Assembly: GCA_903828455.1 (NCBI GenBank)
Contig: CAIKMJ010000041.1
Location: 124,001 to 188,000 of the forward strand
Direction: 5' to 3'
DNA length: 64,000 nucleotides
Source of the DNA: an uncultured Acidobacteriia bacterium
GTDB taxonomy: Bacteria; Acidobacteriota; Terriglobia; Bryobacterales; Bryobacteraceae
Shown: piece after piece, positions 16,295 through 24,419 of the stretch
Layout: each line of letters opens with the position of its first letter
Numbering within the stretch: the first letter of the stretch is position 1
Translations under genes and position numbers: made by a program
Notes under the pieces: generated by a model
Told to the model about the DNA's origin: nothing
What the model saw: the letters and a program-made list of their open reading frames with translations, nothing else
Databases searched by the model: none

Positions 16295-17137
16295 TTACTG
16301 CGGCGGAACCGGGGGCGGACCGTTGGTGGAGGTCGGCTGCCCGAAGCCCATTTGCTTGTTGTACTCCATGTATTCGGAGACCGAGCACATCATTTCGTTG
16401 GAGTCGAAATCATCCGGCAACAGCTTCATGCCGAATTTATCGAGCGGCTTCCAGGGGGCGGTGTACATCCTGGGATCGAAGATCTCCACGGTCAGGTCCA
16501 TGGTGTCTTTGCCGGTGCGGTGGAAGGTTTCGACGACGCGCATCTGGTCGCTGTGCGGGCGGCCGGTTTTGTCGAGCCAGGTGCGCTCATCGACGTTGGT
16601 GGTTTCGGCCACGAAGGTGTAGTCGTCGGTCCATTTGCCGATGGAGTAGCCCATCCAGCGCTGAATGTCGGGATTTTCGGGCAGCTTGCGGCCGTCGGTC
16701 CAGATGGTGCGCCAGACCTGTTCGTACTGATAGAGCAAATAAACCTTGAGCTTTTCCTGGACGATGTGGAGATCGCGGAACTCGTACACATCCATGCGCG
16801 GCACGCCCTGGGGGTCGCAAAAGATGACGGCGGGGTCATTGATCTTACTCGGCACCACCTGATTGACGCCGTTGCCGGGGTGGTAGAGCTTCATGGTGTC
16901 CAGCGCCAGTTGCGTGTAAGGCGGTTCGTGTTTTCCATCCGAAGGCATGCTGGCCGGGCCCATGCCGCCGTTGCCGGAGTTGGCGCGGGCCGGAGTCCAG
17001 GTGCCCGCAATGCTGCGCAGGGGGATGTCGGATGCGGCCGGGGCTGCTTTTGCCGGAGCGGTCTGTGCGTGGGTAAGGGGGGCGCCCACCACCAGCGCGG
17101 CAACAAGCGCAAGCGGACCGGCTGAACGTCTGAACAT
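16295..17137 (-). CDS. Secreted 'GYSxGxW' family protein
   Basis: 280 residues from the ATG at 17137, preceded by AAAGGAG. Signal peptide ending THAQ. The family core reads MGYSIGKWTDDYTFVAETT, with VVETFHR and IFDPRMYTAPW following in the usual order. The conserved DGD of other members is changed to TDD. A single CDPQG near residue 105 aligns with the CNPLG and CLGPLG of the other members. It heads the minus-strand series 17137 -> 16202 -> 14952 -> 14330, which combines all three recurrent families. A LacI-type half-palindrome (AAGCGCTT, 17191-17198) lies upstream. Function unknown. Confidence 0.85.
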   Translation of the reverse strand: MFRRSAGPLALVAALVVGAPLTHAQTAPAKAAPAASDIPLRSIAGTWTPARANSGNGGMGPASMPSDGKHEPPYTQLALDTMKLYHPGNGVNQVVPSKINDPAVIFCDPQGVPRMDVYEFRDLHIVQEKLKVYLLYQYEQVWRTIWTDGRKLPENPDIQRWMGYSIGKWTDDYTFVAETTNVDERTWLDKTGRPHSDQMRVVETFHRTGKDTMDLTVEIFDPRMYTAPWKPLDKFGMKLLPDDFDSNEMMCSVSEYMEYNKQMGFGQPTSTNGPPPVPPQ

Positions 17138-17265
17138 GCAAAACTCCTTTGGCTCAAAATATTCTACAGGGTTTCCCGCAAGGCGGACGTAAGCGCTTGC
17201 AAAAAGATGCCTGATGCGCCACGACGCGGCGCGGCGGGCCGGGCGTTTCCAGAGTGCGGCTTTTC

Positions 17266-20064
17266 TCAGCGGATGGCCACGGTCACTCCGGCGGGGCTGC
17301 CGATGCCGCCGACGGTGAGGACGACCGGCACGGAGCCCGAGCCGGTGCCGTCGGGGACAGTAGCGTTGACCTGCAGGAACCCCGCGATCCCGCCGGGCGC
17401 GGTGCCCGCGAAGACCACATTTGCGGGCTGTCCGCCGATGGTTACCGACACGGGCGCGGCGGGCGCGGGATAAGCCGGTCCATTGGCCGGTTTGCCGTCG
17501 GTGCCGGGCGGATTGGTGATGCCCTCGCCTGTTGCGTAGAGCTGAATGACGGATCCGGCCGCGGCGGGATTGGCGGGGCCGTTGACGCTGTAGTCCTGGT
17601 TCAGAATTGCGCCCTGGCCGGCGCCGCCGATGACGAAAATAGCCGGTGACGCGGGCGCGACGTTCAGGGTGACCGTGTTGCTCGTAACGCCCTGCGACTG
17701 AATCTGGAGCGGGACCGAAGCGGCTCCCGCGACAGAATAGGGAACCACTGCGTTCACCTGGCCGGAAGACACGTAGATTAACGGGGCCGGGGTGCCGCCG
17801 AAGAGAACCTGCGTCTGGCCGAGCGATGTGGCGACGAGTCCCGCGGAATTGAGCTGGGCGCCCTGTCCGGCGGAGGGTCCGATGGCGGAGCCGTAGATGG
17901 TTACCATTTCGCCCGGCGCGATGGGGCCGGCCTTCTGGCTCGCGGCGTTGGTGACGCCGGCGGCGCTGATCTGCGGGGCGACGCCGGTGGTGAGCTTGCG
18001 GATGCGGGCGTTGCCGGAATCGGCGATGTAGATGTTGCCGGCGGCGTCCAGCGCAAGGTCGGTGGGTCCGTTGAGCCGCGCGGCGGTGGCGGGACCGCCG
18101 TCGCCGGAGAAGCCGTAGCTGGTGGTGCCGGCGATGGTGGAGATGATGCCGGAGGGCGCGACGACGCGAAGCTGCGAGCAATCGTAATCGACGATGTAAA
18201 CGTTTCCGGCGGTGTCCGCGGCGACTGCCCAGGGTCCCGAGAGTGTGGCGGCAGCAGCCTGGCCGCCATCGACGCCGCAGGCAGCGGTTCCGTTGCCGGC
18301 AAAGGTGGAGATGATGCCGGCGGGAGTTACTTTGCGGACGTTGCTGTTGATGTAGTCGGCAATGTAGATGTTGCCCTGGCCATCGACCGCGACGGCGGCT
18401 GGCTGGCCGAGTGCGGCTTTGGTGGCGGGGCCGCCGTCTCCGCTGAAGCCGGAGGTGCCGTTGCCGGCGTAGATGGAGAGCGCGCCGGCGGAGGTCAGCT
18501 TCCAGATGTAAGCGTTGTACGGGTCGGCCACGTAGAGGCTGCCGGAGTTCTTATCGAAGGCCACCTTCACGCCATTGGTGTACTGCAGTTGCGCGGCCAG
18601 CGCGGGAGGAGTGGAGACGCCGCCGGACGCGGTGATTTCACGGACGTCGTAATCTTCGCCCACATAGATGTTGCCGGAAGTATCGACCGCCATGCTGTCC
18701 GGGGCTTCGAGTTGCGCGGTGGCGGCGGTGGTTCCGGTGGAGCCGGAAACGCCGGTTCCGGCGAGAGTGGAGATGGTGCCGGAGGAGGTTACTTTGCGGA
18801 TGCGGTTTTGCACGTCGTCGGCGATGTAGAGATTGCCGGCCGCGTCGGTGGCGACAGCGACGGGGTCGATGAACAGCGCCGAGAGGGCGGGGCCGCCATC
18901 GCCGATGCGGGTCGGCAGGCCGACTCCGGGAATTCCGGCAACGGTGCTGATGGTGCCGGAGGCGACAACTTTGCGGATCACGCCCATGAGCTGCTGGGAG
19001 ATGTAAACGTTGCCGGCGGCGTCGATGGTGACGCCGATGGGCTGCGAGATCTGAGCCGAGAGGGCGGGGCCGCCGTCGCCGCCGAGGCCCCAGTCGCCGG
19101 TGCCGGCGAAGACGTTGACGATGCCGGTGGCGGCGGTTACTTTGCGAATCTGCCAGTTGTAATAGTCGGCGATGTAAACGTTGCCCGCGGCATCGAGAGC
19201 CACGTCCCAGGGGTTGTCAAAGGTGGCGGCGGTGGCCTTGCCGCCGTCTCCGGTATCGTCCGCGTTGCCGTTGCCGGCGTAGCCGGTGATGATGCCGGTG
19301 GCGGCCGTTACTTTGCGGACGACGTTGTTTTGGGTATCGGCAATGTAGATGTTGCCGGATGGATCGACGGCGAGGCCCAGCGGGCCGGCGAGATTCGCGG
19401 CAGTGGCCTTGCCGCCATTGCCGGTGTAGTTACTGGTGCCGGTGCCGGCGATGGTGGTGATGATGCCGGTGGAGGCGGTCACTTTGCGGATCTTGTTGTT
19501 TCCCGAGTCGGCGATGTAGATGTTGCCGGCCGCGTCGAGGGCCACGCCGAAGGGAGTATTCAGTTTCGCGAGCGTGGCCGCGCCGTTGTCGCCGGATGCG
19601 CCGAGGCTGCCGTTGCCGGCGACGGTTGTGATGATGCCGGTCGCGAGGTTGACCCGGCGGATGGCTTCGTTGTCGCTGTCGGCGATGTAGAGATTGGCGC
19701 CGGCGGCGTCGAGCGCGACCGCGGCCGGGTCGTAGAGCAGCGCGGAGGTGGCGGGGCCGCCATCGCCGCCGTAGCCGTACTTGCCGGTGCCCGCGAGCAG
19801 GGTGATGATGCCCGCGGCGGACACCTTGAAGACCTGGTTGAAATAGTAGTCGGCGAAGTAGAGGTTGCCGGCTGAATCCGCGGCGACCTTGTGCGGATTA
19901 AACAGCTGCGCGGAGGTCGCCGTTGCGCCCTGTCCGGTAAACGTGGCGAAACCGAGACCAGCCACGGTGCTGATGGTGTATTTGGCGGCGGACTGTGCCC
20001 GGGCGGCGGAGGTGCCTGCGAGGAGCAGCAGCGTGACAGCCGAAGTGCGCAAGACCGATCTCAT
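17266..20064 (-). CDS. Secreted NHL-repeat beta-propeller with Solibacter C-terminal domain
   Basis: 932 residues, signal peptide at the N-terminus, ATG at 20064 preceded by AGGACA. About twelve NHL-like units of 50-58 residues follow, each with a version of GVALDAAGNIYIADSGNNKIRK and IITTIAGTG. The number exceeds one six-bladed propeller, so two propellers are likely. From about residue 700, APQISAAGVTNAASQ through IGGQPANVVFAGTAPG is the domain described from Solibacter as TIGR03437. This domain typically ends large secreted proteins of acidobacteria. Ligand unknown. The repeats are highly alike at DNA level, which favours recombination between units. Confidence 0.92.
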   Translation of the reverse strand: MRSVLRTSAVTLLLLAGTSAARAQSAAKYTISTVAGLGFATFTGQGATATSAQLFNPHKVAADSAGNLYFADYYFNQVFKVSAAGIITLLAGTGKYGYGGDGGPATSALLYDPAAVALDAAGANLYIADSDNEAIRRVNLATGIITTVAGNGSLGASGDNGAATLAKLNTPFGVALDAAGNIYIADSGNNKIRKVTASTGIITTIAGTGTSNYTGNGGKATAANLAGPLGLAVDPSGNIYIADTQNNVVRKVTAATGIITGYAGNGNADDTGDGGKATAATFDNPWDVALDAAGNVYIADYYNWQIRKVTAATGIVNVFAGTGDWGLGGDGGPALSAQISQPIGVTIDAAGNVYISQQLMGVIRKVVASGTISTVAGIPGVGLPTRIGDGGPALSALFIDPVAVATDAAGNLYIADDVQNRIRKVTSSGTISTLAGTGVSGSTGTTAATAQLEAPDSMAVDTSGNIYVGEDYDVREITASGGVSTPPALAAQLQYTNGVKVAFDKNSGSLYVADPYNAYIWKLTSAGALSIYAGNGTSGFSGDGGPATKAALGQPAAVAVDGQGNIYIADYINSNVRKVTPAGIISTFAGNGTAACGVDGGQAAAATLSGPWAVAADTAGNVYIVDYDCSQLRVVAPSGIISTIAGTTSYGFSGDGGPATAARLNGPTDLALDAAGNIYIADSGNARIRKLTTGVAPQISAAGVTNAASQKAGPIAPGEMVTIYGSAIGPSAGQGAQLNSAGLVATSLGQTQVLFGGTPAPLIYVSSGQVNAVVPYSVAGAASVPLQIQSQGVTSNTVTLNVAPASPAIFVIGGAGQGAILNQDYSVNGPANPAAAGSVIQLYATGEGITNPPGTDGKPANGPAYPAPAAPVSVTIGGQPANVVFAGTAPGGIAGFLQVNATVPDGTGSGSVPVVLTVGGIGSPAGVTVAIR

Positions 20065-20115
20065 GAATTGTCCTGTTGACGCCGAATTGGTTCATTGATT
20101 GTGTCACGATCGCAC

Positions 20116-20160
20116 CGGGCATGAGCGGACGGGGCGTGAGCGGCCGGGGCATGAGCGTAC
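20116..20160. repeat. 15-bp tandem repeat, 3 copies, intergenic
   Basis: Units GGGCATGAGCGGACG, GGGCGTGAGCGGCCG and GGGCATGAGCGTACG at 20116, 20131 and 20146, upstream of the gene at 20222. Confidence 0.9.
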
Positions 20161-20187
20161 GGCGGCGGGCGCGGACTTCGCCGGTAA

Positions 20188-20215
20188 TTTGCGGGTACCG
20201 GAATTCCTGTATACT
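20188..20215 (+). promoter_or_regulatory. Candidate promoter with leaderless geometry
   Basis: TTTGCG (20188-20193), a 16-base spacer, and TATACT (20210-20215). The predicted start of transcription coincides with the ATG at 20222, and no Shine-Dalgarno sequence precedes that ATG. The -35 is a poor match. Confidence 0.4.
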
Positions 20216-20221
20216 CGACCG

Positions 20222-21070
20222 ATGATGCAAACGAGACTGGCTGCGCTGTTGGTGGTGTTCGGCATCGGCGCGCAGGCGCAGTGGCTGAACTACCCGGCGC
20301 CCGGAACGCCACGACTGAAAAACGGCGAGCCGAACCTCGCCGCCCCGGCGCCGCGTGCGCTCGACGGGCACCCGGACCTTTCCGGCGTGTGGATGCACGG
20401 CAAGACCACGGTGGAAGAGGTCAAGCAGATTTTCGGCACACTCTTCGATGGTGAAATCGCCGGATCGCTGCCCGGTATGGAGATCGGGACGCAGTACAAG
20501 TACGCCTTCAGCGTGCTGGCCGACTTCAAGCCCGAGGACAAGATCATGCGTCCGGAAGCGGAGGCGCTCTATAAGAAACGAATGGCGGAGGATGATCCGT
20601 CCGCGGTCTGCCTCGGACCGCTCGGGATTCCGAGTTCGGCGCTGCTTTCCGAGCCGATCAAGATCGTGCAATCGCCGCGGGTGACGATGCTGTTGTACGA
20701 GATCGATAACCAGCATCGCCAGATTTTTACCGACGGCCGCAAGCTGCCAAAGGAGTTTGAGCTGCCGGCTTATCTGGGGTATTCGGCGGGGCACTGGGAG
20801 CGCGACACGCTGGTGGTGGAAACGGCCGGCTTCAACGACAAGACTCCGCTGGACTGGGTGGGGCATTTTCACAGCGACGCAATGCGTCTGACCGAGCGTT
20901 TCCACCGGCGCGACTTCGGCCACATGGATATCGAGATGACGATCGACGATCCGAAGGTCTTCACGCGGCCGTTCACGTTCCAGGTGCCGTTCGAACTGAT
21001 TGCGGACCAGGATCTTTTCGAAATGTACTGCGATGAAAACGAGAAGGACCGCGGGCATCTGAAGCGGTAA
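20222..21070 (+). CDS. Secreted 'GYSxGxW' family protein
   Basis: 282 residues from the ATG at 20222 (a second ATG follows at 20225). Short signal peptide ending AQAQ. Contains a 'HPDLSGVW' segment common in this family, then VCLGPLGIP, YLGYSAGHWERDTLVVETAG, LTERFHRRDFG and IDDPKVFTRPF, ending YCDENEKD. Of the four members it is the closest to the truncated gene at 2-559, with which it also shares the ADFKPED segment. It is preceded by a 15-bp repeat and a leaderless-type promoter. Function unknown. Confidence 0.85.
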   Translation: MMQTRLAALLVVFGIGAQAQWLNYPAPGTPRLKNGEPNLAAPAPRALDGHPDLSGVWMHGKTTVEEVKQIFGTLFDGEIAGSLPGMEIGTQYKYAFSVLADFKPEDKIMRPEAEALYKKRMAEDDPSAVCLGPLGIPSSALLSEPIKIVQSPRVTMLLYEIDNQHRQIFTDGRKLPKEFELPAYLGYSAGHWERDTLVVETAGFNDKTPLDWVGHFHSDAMRLTERFHRRDFGHMDIEMTIDDPKVFTRPFTFQVPFELIADQDLFEMYCDENEKDRGHLKR

Positions 21071-21102
21071 CGGAGACGCAGGAAATAAAGGTTCGTCGCG
21101 AG

Positions 21103-21612
21103 CTATTTCAGCAGGTTCGCCACTTTGGCAATTCCCGCCTTCGCGCAGGCGTCATCGTTTTCCTGCCCGGAGCCGGAACTGCCCACGCCGCCGATCGTTT
21201 CATTGCCGATCTTGATGGGGACCCCGCCGCCGGCCGCGAGGATATCGGGGACTTCGCGCAGTCCCGCGCCGGCGTTTTCGCCCTTGCTCGATTCGCGGAA
21301 CTCAAGCGACGGGACGCGGAAGACGCGCGCCGTGTAGGCCTTGCGCCGCGCCATGTCGACGGTCTCCGGACCTGCCTGTTCGTCGCGCAGAACGACGAGC
21401 ACCTGCCCCGCGCGGTCCACCACGACAACGGCTGAATGGGCGCCTTTGGCTTTGCACTCGGCCAGAGCTGTTTCGGCGATGGTCTTTGCCATCGCGAGAG
21501 ACAGAATGCGCTGCGTGACCAGCCCTCCCGGGGCGGCGTCCTGAGCGTACATCGCAGCGCCCGGAGCGAGCGCCAGAACCAATACCGCAAGAGTCTTCCG
21601 GATTTGCCGCAT
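21103..21612 (-). CDS. Secreted GlcG/HbpS-family haem-binding-like protein
   Basis: 169 residues from the ATG at 21612, preceded by GGGAGG. Signal peptide ending MYAQD. The body AMAKTIAETALAECKAKG...VVVVDRAGQVLVVLRDEQAG...ARRKAYTA...AAGGGVPI...IGGVGSSG is the standard GlcG/HbpS fold. Members bind haem or cob(I)alamin-related ligands or act as sensors. It lies downstream of, and close to, the FMN dehydrogenase gene on the same strand. The pairing of an exported haem-binding-like protein with an exported hydroxyacid dehydrogenase recalls glc operons, where GlcG accompanies glycolate oxidase. Confidence 0.88.
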   Translation of the reverse strand: MRQIRKTLAVLVLALAPGAAMYAQDAAPGGLVTQRILSLAMAKTIAETALAECKAKGAHSAVVVVDRAGQVLVVLRDEQAGPETVDMARRKAYTARVFRVPSLEFRESSKGENAGAGLREVPDILAAGGGVPIKIGNETIGGVGSSGSGQENDDACAKAGIAKVANLLK

Positions 21613-21705
21613 GATGTCTCCCCTCCCGCGCTTCACCCCGCGCATTACCGCGGTGCGCACCCGCCGATGCCGCGCGGAGATGATTCTATCCCAATTTGCC
21701 GCCAA

Positions 21706-22998
21706 TCAGCCGCGGGTGACGAGCGAGTCGCGGCGGATCTTTGCGATGGATGCGGCGCCGGCCTGCGCCATCATGACCTGGAGTTCGCGGCGCAGCAGTC
21801 CGATGACGGTCTCGACGCCCTCCTGTCCGAACGCGGAAAGTCCCCAGATATGCGGACGCCCGATGCCCACCGCCGTGGCGCCGAGCGCGAGTGCCTTGTA
21901 GATATCGGCGCCGCCGCGAAAGCCGCTGTCGATGAGAACCGGGATCTTGCCCGCTGCTCCGGCGACGACTTCGGGGAGGCACTCGATGGTGCCGCGCGCG
22001 CTTGCGTCTTCGTGGCCGCCGTGGTTGGAGACGATGATGCCATCGACGCCGTGCTGTACCGCGAGCGCCGCATCTTCACGCGTCACGATGCCTTTGAGGA
22101 CGAGCTTCATGCGCGTCAGACCGCGGACGCGTTTCACATCTTCCCAGCTGAGCTTCACGCTGTTTTCGCCCATCAGCGAACCGACCGAGCCCATGACGTC
22201 CATGGGCGTCGTTACGGTGGTTCTGCTGATTTTGGGCAGGTTGTTGTGGCAGCCGGCGCAGCGGGCGTCGGCTTCGCGGTCGAGGTCCTTCACGCCGGCG
22301 CGCTGAATCGATTTCGCGCCGATGGTGTTGGCGCCGCCGTCGTCGACCGTCCAGACGAGCACGGGGCAGCCCAGCGATTCGAGGTGCTTGATCATCGGCT
22401 CGTTCAGCGTGTCGCCCAGTCCGGCGAACCAGACGGGCATGCCGCGAGCTTCGTTGACGTCTTCAATCACTTTGGGGTTTTCGCGAATCGCCGAAGAGCC
22501 GGACAGGACGTGCAGAGAGTTGGTCGCCTTCGCCGCGCGCGAGACGACCACCGCGCCATTCGGGTAGTAGGCGTTCATGCGTCCGATGGGCGACAGGAAG
22601 ATCGGCGATTCCCACGTCACGCCGAAAAGACGGATCGACTGGTCTACCTTGGTGATCCCGGTGAGGCGCCGCAGCCGAACCTGGTACTTCGAAAAGCCTT
22701 CGCGGTTGGCGCGCATGGTCTCGTTGTTGAACGAGCCGTCCGTGATGAACGTGTAGTGCGCGGTGGAGAGTTTGGTGCGCGCGACGGCATCGAAATCGAA
22801 AACGTTGAGGGCTTCTTTGACGGAACGGATGACGACTTCGTTCTGCGCGCCGAGCGCGGCGGCGTCCTGCGGCGCAAAGGGCGCGGCCATCAGGTCGTCC
22901 GCCCAGTTGGATGTGAAGCCCGCGGCTGCCATGATCGGGCTGGCGGCGAGAAATCTGAGGAACGAGCGGCGGTCTTTCAATGCACGAGCAGACAGCAT
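21706..22998 (-). CDS. Exported FMN-dependent alpha-hydroxyacid dehydrogenase with a CxxCH motif
   Basis: 430 residues. The N-terminus DRRSFLRFLAASPIMAAAG looks like a Tat signal. The rest is an FMN (S)-2-hydroxyacid oxidase/dehydrogenase TIM barrel: SPIFLSPIG near 131, active-site His326 in IIVSNHGG, and the phosphate loop DSGFRGGADIYKALALGA (358-374). The substrate-binding Arg that usually follows NHGG is His329. A haem-c attachment motif, Cys247-Ala-Gly-Cys250-His251, sits in the variable loop 4 region between strands. L-lactate or glycolate oxidation in the periplasm is the likely reaction, inferred from family only. GlcG is encoded just downstream. Confidence 0.9.
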   Translation of the reverse strand: MLSARALKDRRSFLRFLAASPIMAAAGFTSNWADDLMAAPFAPQDAAALGAQNEVVIRSVKEALNVFDFDAVARTKLSTAHYTFITDGSFNNETMRANREGFSKYQVRLRRLTGITKVDQSIRLFGVTWESPIFLSPIGRMNAYYPNGAVVVSRAAKATNSLHVLSGSSAIRENPKVIEDVNEARGMPVWFAGLGDTLNEPMIKHLESLGCPVLVWTVDDGGANTIGAKSIQRAGVKDLDREADARCAGCHNNLPKISRTTVTTPMDVMGSVGSLMGENSVKLSWEDVKRVRGLTRMKLVLKGIVTREDAALAVQHGVDGIIVSNHGGHEDASARGTIECLPEVVAGAAGKIPVLIDSGFRGGADIYKALALGATAVGIGRPHIWGLSAFGQEGVETVIGLLRRELQVMMAQAGAASIAKIRRDSLVTRG

Positions 22999-23051
22999 GT
23001 GAGCTTCTCCTTACAGCGACCCATATTCTATACGCGCGGCTGCGTCACATT

Positions 23052-23510
23052 CTATACGTGCGGCGGAGCCACGGCGCGCGCGGCGGAGTCATGGCCGTTT
23101 TCGTGAAATGCCTCCGCGAGCCGGTCAATGCGCTTTCCGACCGGAGTGGAGGCGATGGCGATGGAAAGCAGGAACGTGCCGATGCCGGTGAGTGCGGCCT
23201 CCGTGTATTCGCCCGGATAGTGCGAGCTGTGAATCGCGGTGTCGGCCACGAAGCCGCAGATCCCCAGAAAGACGGAGGAGGTCCACTTGTTGGCAAAGTG
23301 CCGCGCGTGCCGGGTGAAGGAGATCAACAGCGCCGGGGCAATGGCTGCCAGGCCGGTCTTTGTTGCCAGCGCGAGGTGGGCCGGCGTGAGAGCCAGCAGA
23401 TTGCCCTGCACCATCAGGACGAGGCAGACCGCGCCGGTTTCAAATGCTTTATGACCGCAAAGCACGAGCCGGAACTGATGGCGTTTGTGAAACAGTGGTG
23501 GCCGGTTCAT
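23052..23510 (-). CDS. Small membrane protein of unknown function
   Basis: 152 residues from the ATG at 23510, preceded by AGGAA. About four hydrophobic segments span residues 25-125, separated by short polar turns (TRHARHFANKW, HSSHYPGEYTE). The C-terminus is His-rich and polar. I do not recognise the family. Clear ribosome-binding site and coherent hydrophobicity argue that it is real. Confidence 0.6.
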   Translation of the reverse strand: MNRPPLFHKRHQFRLVLCGHKAFETGAVCLVLMVQGNLLALTPAHLALATKTGLAAIAPALLISFTRHARHFANKWTSSVFLGICGFVADTAIHSSHYPGEYTEAALTGIGTFLLSIAIASTPVGKRIDRLAEAFHENGHDSAARAVAPPHV

Positions 23511-23656
23511 CGGTTCCTGAAGTTGAAGCGACGCACGGCAGAGCCAGCCAGTCTGGTGCTCTGCCGTGCATGGTGCGAGTTACTTGTTGTTCCCGGTGGC
23601 TCGAAGGAAGGCTGAGCGCGCGGGCGGGCCAGCGACCGGTTTGACCGAGGGGATGG

Positions 23657-24268
23657 CTACTGGGTCCGCCGGAACAGGCCGCCGTAGACGGCTTTCCCGA
23701 GGATGTGGCCCTGAATCGCCTTCATCACGTTGGCGCGCGTCTCGAAGGCGTCGGCCGTCGGCTTCACATCGAGCTTCGTGTCGAGCGCGTAGAGTTCGAA
23801 CATGTAGTGGTGGACGGGGCCGGTCGCCGGCGCGCCGGGGCCGCGATACATGGGGCCGGTGGCGCTGATCTGGTAGCTTCCGTCGGGCAGTTGCGAACCC
23901 TTCGGCACGCCCTCGGGCAGGCCGGTGAGAGTGCCCGGCAGATTCCACAGCACCCAGTGCGGCTGGTCGTCGGTTGTTTTGTTGCGGGCCAGTTCCATGT
24001 CGTGCATGTGGAGGAAGAAGCTCTGGGTGCCGGCGGGAACATTGGTCCAGCTGATGGCGGGCGACGTGCCCTCGCCTGTGGCGACACCCGGCGCGGACTG
24101 GGTGAATTTCACGGGGATCATGCTGCCATCGGGAAAGGCCGGAATGGTCATCGTCATGGACGATGCCGCCGGAGCCTTGCCTGCGGCCGGGGCGCCGCGT
24201 CCCGCGTCCTGCGCGGATAACGCCAGCGTGAGCGAAACAATCATCGTGGAAAGGAGGAGCAATCGCAT
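23657..24268 (-). CDS. Secreted PEBP/YbhB-family protein
   Basis: 203 residues with a signal peptide ending ALSAQ. The PEBP fold markers are present: FTQSAPGVATGEGTSPAISW, FFLHMHDMELA, PHWVLWNLPG and GPVHHYMFELYAL. The Asp/His anion-binding pocket residues (the D in HMHD, PHW) are kept. Bacterial members are often called Raf-kinase-inhibitor-like, and their ligands are unknown. It is separated from the next operon by a 20-bp tandem repeat. Confidence 0.92.
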   Translation of the reverse strand: MRLLLLSTMIVSLTLALSAQDAGRGAPAAGKAPAASSMTMTIPAFPDGSMIPVKFTQSAPGVATGEGTSPAISWTNVPAGTQSFFLHMHDMELARNKTTDDQPHWVLWNLPGTLTGLPEGVPKGSQLPDGSYQISATGPMYRGPGAPATGPVHHYMFELYALDTKLDVKPTADAFETRANVMKAIQGHILGKAVYGGLFRRTQ

Positions 24269-24280
24269 GGGTCTATCCTA

Positions 24281-24379
24281 TCGCGAAATCCAAAAGCCGG
24301 TCGCGAAATCCAAAAGCCGGTCGCGAAATCCAAAAGCCGGTCGCGAAGTCTAAAAGCCGGTCGCGAATTGCAAAGCCGG
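24281..24379. repeat. 20-bp tandem repeat, 5 copies, intergenic
   Basis: TCGCGAAATCCAAAAGCCGG at 24281, 24301 and 24321 (identical), a variant at 24341, and a 19-base variant at 24361. It lies upstream of the PEBP gene, between it and the end of holB. There are no spacers, so it is not CRISPR. Confidence 0.95.
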
Positions 24380-24419
24380 TCGCCGCGATTCCGGCACGCG
24401 ATTGCGGGTGGCTCGTGCG

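Noticed and set aside
21436-23106. 556-residue plus-strand open frame opposite the FMN dehydrogenase
   Set aside because: No recognisable domain; the minus strand encodes a complete FMN enzyme.
24281-24379. CRISPR array candidate
   Set aside because: Units are directly adjacent with no spacers. The same applies to the 18-bp and 59-bp arrays.
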